Below, in pieces: positions 5,425 through 10,604 of a stretch of DNA of 10,604 nucleotides. Location of the stretch: the NCBI GenBank assembly GCA_036524155.1, contig DATDCV010000531.1:1-10604 (forward strand), read 5' to 3'. Every line of letters starts with the position of its first letter. The first letter of the stretch is position 1. Position numbers and translations under genes: made by a program. The notes under the pieces are model-generated. The model was not told the DNA's origin. It ran no database searches and saw only the letters and a program-made list of their open reading frames with translations. The DNA comes from DATDCV01 sp036524155. Its GTDB lineage: Bacteria; Verrucomicrobiota; Verrucomicrobiia; Limisphaerales; UBA8199.

Positions 5425-6924
5425 TTACTCCACCCTTCCCGGTTCACGCACGCCCTTTCCCTTCCGTTTGGTCAGCGCATCTCCAAGCTCCTCCCGCGCG
5501 GCCTCCGCTTCCGCTTCCAAACCTCGCACCATCTGCGGATGCTTCGCCGCGACATCATTCTGCTCGCTGATATCTTTGACCAGGTCGTAGAGTTCCGCGC
5601 TCTCGATCTTGCGCTGCTGGTAGGGACTGGGTTTGCCGCCAAGTCCCCCCGGACCGCCGGACAGGGTGCGGTAGGTGTGCGGGAGCTGGAGTTTCCAGCG
5701 CCCATCACCGGTGACTACGGATTGGAGTTGGTTCGCTTCGTAGTAAAACCAGTACGCGGTGTGCGGGTTTTTGGCGTTCCGCTGGCCAGAGATGATCGGG
5801 AACACGTCCAGGCCGTCGAGGGGGTGGTCGGGCAGTTGGGCGCCGATTAGTTTAGCGATGGTTGGGAAAAGGTCGATGGTCATCAGCATTTGCCAACTCT
5901 CGGAGCCGGCGGGAATTTTGCCCGGCCAGCGCATGATACAGGGCACGCGGGTGCCGCCTTCCCAGCAGGTGCCCTTGCCCTCGCGGAGCGGGAAGGCCGA
6001 CCCGGCGTGATCGCCGTAGCTCAGCCAGGGACCGTTATCGGACGTGAAAATCACCCAGGTGTCATTTTCGAGGTTGGCTCGTTGCAGCGCCGCCATGACC
6101 TGGCCGACCGACCAGTCGATCTCTTCGATGACATCTCCGAACAGCCCGCGCGTCGTCTTGCCGCGAAACTTGTCGCTCACGTGCAATGGCACATGGGGCA
6201 TGTTGTGCGCCAGATAAAGGAAAAACGGCCGGTCGCGGTTCTTTTCGATGAAGCTGACGGCGTGCTCGGTATACCAGGTCGTGAGCTGGTTCTGGTCTTC
6301 ATGGGTAACCTCCGGGATGACGACCTTGTTGCCCTCGAACATGGGGAGGCTTGGATAACCGGCCCGGCGCGCCGCTTGTTTGGACGGCAGGTTGACGTAC
6401 TCAGGATGGAACGGCCACATGTCGTTCGAGTACGGCAGGCCGAAGTATTCATCGAAGCCGTGCTGCAAGGGGAGGAACTGCTGCGAATCGCCCAGGTGCC
6501 ATTTACCGAAGATTGCGGTGGCGTAACCGCGCTGCTTGACCAATTCAGCCAACGTCACCTCGTTGCTGCTGATGCCCACCTTTGAGCGCGGGCCAAGCGC
6601 GCCGTGAATGCCGAGCCGGTTGGGATAGCAGCCGGTCAGGAGCCCGCAGCGCGAGGCCGAGCAGACCGGTTGCGCGTCATGGAAGTTCCGGAACGTGCGC
6701 CCCTGCGAAGCCAGGCGGTCGAGGTTCGGTGTCTGGTAACCCTTGGCGCCAAACACACCTACATCCGCGTAGCCCAGGTCGTCGGTGAGGATGATGACGA
6801 TGTTCGGCAGAGCGCGGGCGCTGGTGTCAGCGCCGACCGCAGCGGTCGCGTCGATGAAGCAAAGGGCAAATGCCGCAACGATGTTGAGCATGGCGGCGGC
6901 GCTCGTTCGGAGTTTGTTGTTCAC
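5425..6924 (-). CDS. Secreted arylsulfatase, FGly-dependent (type I sulfatase)
   Basis: The enzyme should hydrolyse sulfate esters outside the cytoplasm, probably on sulfated polysaccharide. With the GTG start at 6924 it has 499 residues. A signal peptide (NNKLRTSAAAMLNIVAAFALC, cleavage near AAVGA at about residue 32) is followed by the sulfatase fold. Visible features: Ca-binding Asp48-Asp49 in ILTDDLG, the formylglycine site Cys88-Ser-Ala-Ser-Arg92 followed by CGLLTG, GKWHLG (Lys141, His143), AHNMPH (His244), SDNGPW (Asp296, Asn297) and REGKG (Lys317). The Cys-type site needs a formylglycine-generating enzyme encoded elsewhere. The GTG is chosen because an AGGA site lies five bases upstream and a good signal peptide starts there. 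The in-frame ATG at 7017 would add 31 residues encoded partly by a hairpin repeat (6984-7000). The gene is 276 bases downstream of the GH3 gene on the same strand and convergent with lpxA. The charged tail (530-numbering about 500-530) is a helical C-terminal extension. Confidence 0.92.
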   Translation of the reverse strand: MNNKLRTSAAAMLNIVAAFALCFIDATAAVGADTSARALPNIVIILTDDLGYADVGVFGAKGYQTPNLDRLASQGRTFRNFHDAQPVCSASRCGLLTGCYPNRLGIHGALGPRSKVGISSNEVTLAELVKQRGYATAIFGKWHLGDSQQFLPLQHGFDEYFGLPYSNDMWPFHPEYVNLPSKQAARRAGYPSLPMFEGNKVVIPEVTHEDQNQLTTWYTEHAVSFIEKNRDRPFFLYLAHNMPHVPLHVSDKFRGKTTRGLFGDVIEEIDWSVGQVMAALQRANLENDTWVIFTSDNGPWLSYGDHAGSAFPLREGKGTCWEGGTRVPCIMRWPGKIPAGSESWQMLMTIDLFPTIAKLIGAQLPDHPLDGLDVFPIISGQRNAKNPHTAYWFYYEANQLQSVVTGDGRWKLQLPHTYRTLSGGPGGLGGKPSPYQQRKIESAELYDLVKDISEQNDVAAKHPQMVRGLEAEAEAAREELGDALTKRKGKGVREPGRVE

Positions 6925-6929
6925 GGGAT

Positions 6930-6933
6930 TCCT
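6930..6933 (-). promoter_or_regulatory. Shine-Dalgarno site deciding the sulfatase start
   Basis: AGGA on the minus strand lies five bases ahead of the GTG at 6922-6924. It supports this start over the longer in-frame ATG at 7017 and over the internal ATG that lies within the signal peptide. Confidence 0.55.
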
Positions 6934-6983
6934 AATGGCGGCCAACGTAGCCGCAACGTCGCAGCCCCACAAGCCAGACCGCA

Positions 6984-7000
6984 GGACAGGCATCTTGTCC
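6984..7000. repeat. Small hairpin GGACA/TGTCC upstream of the sulfatase
   Basis: GGACA and TGTCC pair around a 7-base loop (GGCATCT). It lies in the sulfatase upstream region and inside the unlikely longer reading of that gene. Such short palindromes resemble dispersed intergenic repeats, but copy number cannot be judged here. Confidence 0.35.
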
Positions 7001-7030
7001 ATCAGGGCTGTTGGCAAAGTCGCTGCTCAG

Positions 7031-7137
7031 CCGGCGCGCGGACTTCAGTCCGCAGCAATGCCCAATTGGCCAGCGCGTTTTGAATGCTAAAGCTCCGTGT
7101 TAATGGGCGTTGCTGCGGACTGAAGTCCGCGCGCCGG
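7031..7137. repeat. 34-bp inverted repeat between sulfatase and GH3 genes
   Basis: The left arm (7031-7064, beginning CCGGCGCGCGGACTTCAGTC) and right arm (7104-7137) are inverse complements at 33 of 34 positions, with a 39-base spacer. Each arm contains its own small palindrome, GGACT-TC-AGTCC (7040-7051) and GGACT-GA-AGTCC (7117-7128). The same GGACT-NN-AGTCC motif occurs inside the element at 4210-4364. The element lies in the gap between two same-strand genes and could reduce read-through from GH3 into the sulfatase gene, or stabilise the GH3 mRNA 3' end. No coding capacity was seen. Confidence 0.72.
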
Positions 7138-7200
7138 TCGCTGCGAGCTGCCTAATCAGACTTTTGCACTCGCCCCTGTGCGGCCTGTCCCACGCACGAG

Positions 7201-9060
7201 TCAGTAGCCGAGGCCGTAGCCGAACTGGAACAGTGCGTTGGCGGCCGCCGGGTCGGCCAGGGTGACACCCAGTTGGTCGTTCGAGCGCGGCCAGGTGCGA
7301 GGCAGCTTGCCGACAGGTTTGGCAACGCCGAATAGAACATCCGCAACGCCGGCTCCCTCGGTTCCAGGCAGCCACGCAGCGACTAAAGCATCGCTGTTGT
7401 CCATGGCCTGACCGAGCACCAATGGCCGGCCGGAGAGCAGCACCGTGATAACCGGCGCGGCCGCCTGCCGGACTTTGGCGATCAGCGCCGCGTCCTCCGC
7501 CGCTAGGCTGAGATCCGATCGGTCGCCTTTCATTTCCGCGTAAGGTTGCTCGCCTACCACCACGACCACCGCGTCGGCGCCATTAAGATCACCGCCGTCT
7601 GGCGAATACCGGATCTCGACGCCCCGCGGAGCAACCTGCCGGAGTCCAGCGAGAATCGTCGTGCCGCCGCTCGTGACGTTGCCGGTTTTGCCCTGCCAGG
7701 TAATGGTCCAGCCGCCGCATTGCATGCCGAGGTCATCAGCCGCTTTGCCGACCACGACCACGCGCTTGAGTTTCTTCGAGAGCGGTAGCGCGTGTTTCTC
7801 GTTCTTTAGCAGCACCAGCGATTCGCGGACGCATTGGCGCGCGATTTTCCGGTGGGCCGCGGAGCCGACTTGCGCGGTCAACTCAGGGTTGGCATAGGGC
7901 CGCTCGAAAACGCCCATCCGGACCTTGGCGCGGAGGACCCGGAGCGCCGCATCATCGATACGGGCCTGCGGCACCCGCCCCTCGGCCACCAGTTGTTTCA
8001 GAAACGTAATGTATTCGACGTAATTGTTCTTTTGGCCGGGGCCGTTCGGGATCATTGCCATATCCAACCCGGCGTTAACGGACTTTTCGATGGCGGTTTT
8101 GTAGTCGGAAGAAAGCTGATCGATCGCCGCCCAGTCGCTGACAAGGAACCCGTCGAAACCGAGCTCGTTCTTTAGGACATCGGTGAGCAGGTATTTGTGG
8201 CCGTGCAGCTTTTCGCCGTTCCAACTGTTGTAGGAGACCATGATCGAGCAGGTGCCGGCTTTGACCGCGGCGACATACGGCGCGAGATGGATCTTTCTGA
8301 ACGTGGCCTCGTCACAAATCGTGTTGCCCTGGTCGATTCCGTCTTTGGTCCCGCCGTCGCCGACGTAATGTTTTGCGCAGGCCAGGACGAAGTTGCCGCG
8401 GAGCCTGGATTGGAAGCCGCGAACCGCCGCCGCACCCAGGAGGGCGGCCACATCCGGAGACTCGCTGAAGCTTTCGTAGGTGCGGCCCCAACGCTCGTTT
8501 TGCGCGACGGCCACGCACGGGGCGAAGGCCCAGTGCATACCGGTTCCGGCGACCTCCTGCGCGGTCACTCGCGACGCCTTTTCCACCAATCGAACGTCGC
8601 GGCTCGCCCCCAGGCCGATGTTGTGCGGGAAAACCACCGCGCCATCGACGTTGTTATGACCGTGCACGCAATCGATCCCATAAATAATTGGAATCTTGAG
8701 GCGCGTCTTGAGCGCCCACGATTGGAACTCATCACACGACTTGCGCCAACCCTCGGCCGTGATATCCGCCGGATCGGAATCGCCGCCGCTCAGGACGGAC
8801 CCGATACAGTACTTTTGAATGTCGCTCTTGTCCTTTGCGGCATTCATGTCCACCTGCGTCATCTGGCCGATCTTTTCCTCGAGCGTCATGCGCGACAGCA
8901 GGGCTTCAGCGCGTCCGTCCGCCTTCGATGAAGACGCGCCGTGAACCGTGAGCGTGAAGAGGCCCGACGCGAGAACGGCCAAGCCAATGGTCAGGCAGCC
9001 CACCGCGCGACACGCGAAGATTGATTTATTGCCAACCGAGAGAATTTTAGCGAAGCGCAT
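7201..9060 (-). CDS. Secreted glycoside hydrolase family 3 beta-glucosidase/glucan exohydrolase
   Basis: The enzyme should release glucose from the non-reducing ends of beta-glucans or oligosaccharides with retention of configuration. The 619-residue protein has an N-terminal signal region (hydrophobic 20-38, cleavage near VHGA at about 42). The GH3 (alpha/beta)8 domain spans about 50-380, with GIDCVHG (Asp130), WGRTYESFSE (191-200), AKHYVGDGG (Lys230, His231) and GFLVSDW, whose Asp309 is the nucleophile. The alpha/beta sandwich domain spans about 405-619, with VRESLVLLKNE and VVGEQPYAEMKGD, whose Glu509 is the probable acid/base, and it ends FGYGLGY. No fibronectin III domain follows, so it matches the two-domain barley ExoI-like group more than the longer three-domain enzymes. 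No Shine-Dalgarno site precedes the ATG, but a good promoter ends only eight bases upstream. The arylsulfatase lies downstream on the same strand, suggesting joint use on a sulfated glycan. The exact substrate is not shown. Confidence 0.93.
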   Translation of the reverse strand: MRFAKILSVGNKSIFACRAVGCLTIGLAVLASGLFTLTVHGASSSKADGRAEALLSRMTLEEKIGQMTQVDMNAAKDKSDIQKYCIGSVLSGGDSDPADITAEGWRKSCDEFQSWALKTRLKIPIIYGIDCVHGHNNVDGAVVFPHNIGLGASRDVRLVEKASRVTAQEVAGTGMHWAFAPCVAVAQNERWGRTYESFSESPDVAALLGAAAVRGFQSRLRGNFVLACAKHYVGDGGTKDGIDQGNTICDEATFRKIHLAPYVAAVKAGTCSIMVSYNSWNGEKLHGHKYLLTDVLKNELGFDGFLVSDWAAIDQLSSDYKTAIEKSVNAGLDMAMIPNGPGQKNNYVEYITFLKQLVAEGRVPQARIDDAALRVLRAKVRMGVFERPYANPELTAQVGSAAHRKIARQCVRESLVLLKNEKHALPLSKKLKRVVVVGKAADDLGMQCGGWTITWQGKTGNVTSGGTTILAGLRQVAPRGVEIRYSPDGGDLNGADAVVVVVGEQPYAEMKGDRSDLSLAAEDAALIAKVRQAAAPVITVLLSGRPLVLGQAMDNSDALVAAWLPGTEGAGVADVLFGVAKPVGKLPRTWPRSNDQLGVTLADPAAANALFQFGYGLGY

Positions 9061-9068
9061 GGGCCAAG

Positions 9069-9097
9069 GTTATAGGCAGAGGGGCGCCGCAAGGCAA
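9069..9097 (-). promoter_or_regulatory. Candidate sigma-70 promoter of the GH3 gene
   Basis: On the minus strand TTGCCT (9092-9097; four of six to TTGACA) and TATAAC (9069-9074; five of six to TATAAT) are separated by exactly 17 bases. Transcription would begin at or next to the ATG at 9060, giving a leaderless or nearly leaderless mRNA. This fits the absence of a Shine-Dalgarno site. Confidence 0.4.
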
Positions 9098-9191
9098 ATC
9101 CTTCCGCGAGGAAAGAACTACAGCGAAGTGCCAACACAAGGTGCGAAGTTCGCCGTGCCAGCCGCAACAATCATAATGTAAAGCCTTCGCC

Positions 9192-9208
9192 GCTTTTCCC
9201 GGAAAAGC
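9192..9208 (-). terminator. Short hairpin after the cytochrome gene
   Basis: GCTTTTCC and GGAAAAGC are perfect inverse arms with a single central base, seven bases past the stop codon of the cytochrome-type gene ending at 9215. There is no U tract after the stem on the minus strand, so a factor-independent terminator is only possible, not shown. Confidence 0.35.
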
Positions 9209-9214
9209 ACCCAC

Positions 9215-10604
9215 TCACAGCGACCGCACGTACTCCTCCAGGTCGTGCAGTTCCCGGCTTGACAGGTGCGACGTCCGCCCGTGCTTGTCCCCATAGTTCT
9301 TCGTCGTCAGCACTTCTCGCACGCTCGCCGCCGAGCCGTTGTGCAAATACGGCGCCGTCCGCCAACACTCCACCAGCGCTGGCGTGTCAAAACCCTCCTC
9401 CTCCCCTTTCGCTGGAACTCCCTCCGCCACCACATGCCGCCGGCAATCCGTAAACAATGGCGCCGGATGACACACCGCGCACCCAACTTTCGGATTATTG
9501 AACAGCCGTTTCCCCCTTTGCGCCGACTTGCTCAGCGCCCCGTTCACCAAAAACGGACTCGGCACCGCCTTTAGCGAACGCACATACGCGTCAATCGCCC
9601 GCGCTTTAGACTCCGGCAAGTTCGCGAACAAGATATGCCTCAGCCCCGACCGCACCGCCTGCTCCGCCGACTCCCTCGCTCCCAGGCTCATCGCCGGCGG
9701 CGTCACGTGCGCCAGCAGCAGGCTCTTGGTGTTCTTCGGATTTCCAATCCCATCATTCAGCAGGTCCCAGTTCAGCCCGTCAGCCCGCCCGTCCGGATGA
9801 CACGACGCGCAGCTTTGCCAGCCCTGATGGCATACCGCCGCGTCGTTGAATAGCCGCTCGCCTTCCCGCTCCAGGCTGTAGCTGCCCGCCCGCCCCAAGC
9901 GCAGCACGTTGCGAACCGCCCCGGACGCCAAGTCCACCTCCGAGACGGAGTCGGAGAAGAAGCCTCCAACATAAGCCGTCCCATTGCCCAGCACGAGCGA
10001 CCGCGGCCCCTCCACACCCAGCCGTACGCGCCGGCGAGTCCCCTCCAGAAATGAAAAATCCGAAATGAACGAACCTCCCGGCACGCCCCCCAGCTTCCGT
10101 TCCAACGCGGGATAATCGATGATGCTCAGCTCATGCGTTCCGGCGTGCCCAATGCACAGGTACCTCCCATCAGCCGCCCAACCGACGCACCACGGGTTCG
10201 CCGTTCCCCGCCGTGCCTCATCCAGCACCACGCTCGCCACCAACTCCTTCCGCCCCGCCGAGATCAAGCTCAGCGCGCTCACATTCATCCACCCATACTC
10301 AACCTGCGTCGTCGGAATCTGAAAACGGCCGATGCCATGCACTACAGCGCACACGTCCTTGGCCGGATGAAACGCCACCCCCCGCACGGACGAACTGCCG
10401 TTGGGTAGCCAAACTACTCCGCGCCTGTTCAAGTTGTCCGCCTCCAACAGCGAAACCCCCGCCCGAACAACCTCCGCGTTCGCGGCGCCCGCCGCAAGCA
10501 GGTGCGCCACCGCCAGCGTTTCCCCGTCCCGCGAGATGGCAGCCGAAACCGGCTCTCGCATCACGTCCGCCGTCGCCATCACCCGGCCCGATCTCATGTC
10601 GAGC
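9215..10604 (-). CDS. Beta-propeller/di-heme cytochrome c peroxidase-like protein, 5' end missing
   Basis: The frame is open to the right edge, so the N-terminus, including any signal peptide, is missing. The first ATG (10597) falls inside a propeller blade: the preceding codons read LD and give LDMRSGRVMATADV, a typical YVTN-type strand. Numbering from that Met, residues 1-240 are blades (ISRDGETLAVAH, WAADGRYLCIGHAG, SVSEVDLASGAVRN). Residues about 245-460 are a cytochrome c peroxidase/MauG-like domain with two c-type heme sites, Cys263-Ala-Ser-Cys-His267 and Cys373-Ala-Val-Cys-His377. NDGIGNPKNTKSLL and the TAPYLHNGSA segment belong to the same family. The C-terminus LHDLEEYVRSL is the usual ending. 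Covalent heme implies export to the periplasm. Known relatives reduce peroxide or oxidise protein or small-molecule partners; the substrate is unknown here. It lies 154 bases upstream of GH3, which has its own candidate promoter, so an operon is uncertain. Confidence 0.88.
   Translation of the reverse strand, partial: LDMRSGRVMATADVMREPVSAAISRDGETLAVAHLLAAGAANAEVVRAGVSLLEADNLNRRGVVWLPNGSSSVRGVAFHPAKDVCAVVHGIGRFQIPTTQVEYGWMNVSALSLISAGRKELVASVVLDEARRGTANPWCVGWAADGRYLCIGHAGTHELSIIDYPALERKLGGVPGGSFISDFSFLEGTRRRVRLGVEGPRSLVLGNGTAYVGGFFSDSVSEVDLASGAVRNVLRLGRAGSYSLEREGERLFNDAAVCHQGWQSCASCHPDGRADGLNWDLLNDGIGNPKNTKSLLLAHVTPPAMSLGARESAEQAVRSGLRHILFANLPESKARAIDAYVRSLKAVPSPFLVNGALSKSAQRGKRLFNNPKVGCAVCHPAPLFTDCRRHVVAEGVPAKGEEEGFDTPALVECWRTAPYLHNGSAASVREVLTTKNYGDKHGRTSHLSSRELHDLEEYVRSL

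Noticed and set aside
5890..6585. 231-codon open frame on the plus strand
   Set aside because: It is antisense to the sulfatase coding region and has no independent start signal or family match.
8197..8931. 244-codon open frame on the plus strand
   Set aside because: It is antisense to the GH3 gene, which has intact catalytic residues throughout.

Overview
The window reads as a chromosomal segment of a GC-rich Gram-negative bacterium of the Planctomycetes-Verrucomicrobia-Chlamydiae (PVC) type, most likely a verrucomicrobium. This is inferred from the combination of a GFTLIELLVVI-type prepilin with a long leader, a secreted FGly sulfatase beside a family 3 glycoside hydrolase, a beta-propeller/di-heme cytochrome fusion, an outer-membrane lipid A gene (lpxA), and gaps filled with hairpin repeats. 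No rRNA, tRNA, CRISPR array, transposase or phage gene was seen.

Layout, left to right. Positions 1-107 hold the 5' end of a prepilin-like gene on the minus strand, cut by the window edge. Next come a membrane-anchored Sel1-repeat protein (397-1101, minus), an RhlE-type DEAD-box RNA helicase (1266-2498, minus) and a conserved soluble protein of unknown function (2694-4106, minus). The only plus-strand gene is lpxA (4474-5259), which stands alone. It is divergent from the unknown gene and convergent with a secreted arylsulfatase (5425-6924, minus). A secreted GH3 beta-glucosidase (7201-9060, minus) lies upstream of the sulfatase. A beta-propeller/di-heme cytochrome c peroxidase-like gene (9215 to the right edge, minus, 5' end missing) closes the window.

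How the genes work together. Sulfatase and GH3 form a plausible small unit for removing sulfate and glucose from polysaccharides outside the cytoplasm. LpxA starts lipid A synthesis. The helicase, Sel1 protein, prepilin and unknown protein show no evident common pathway and are spaced like separate transcription units.

The least ordinary feature is the intergenic DNA. Five of the gaps each carry an inverted-repeat element, with a different arm sequence in each: 1183-1257, 2590-2659, 4210-4364, 5258-5419 and 7031-7137. They look like non-coding mobile or structural repeats (REP/MITE-like), and some may act as transcription terminators. I found no convincing new multi-gene system. The best leads are this set of hairpin elements and the uncharacterised 470-residue protein.
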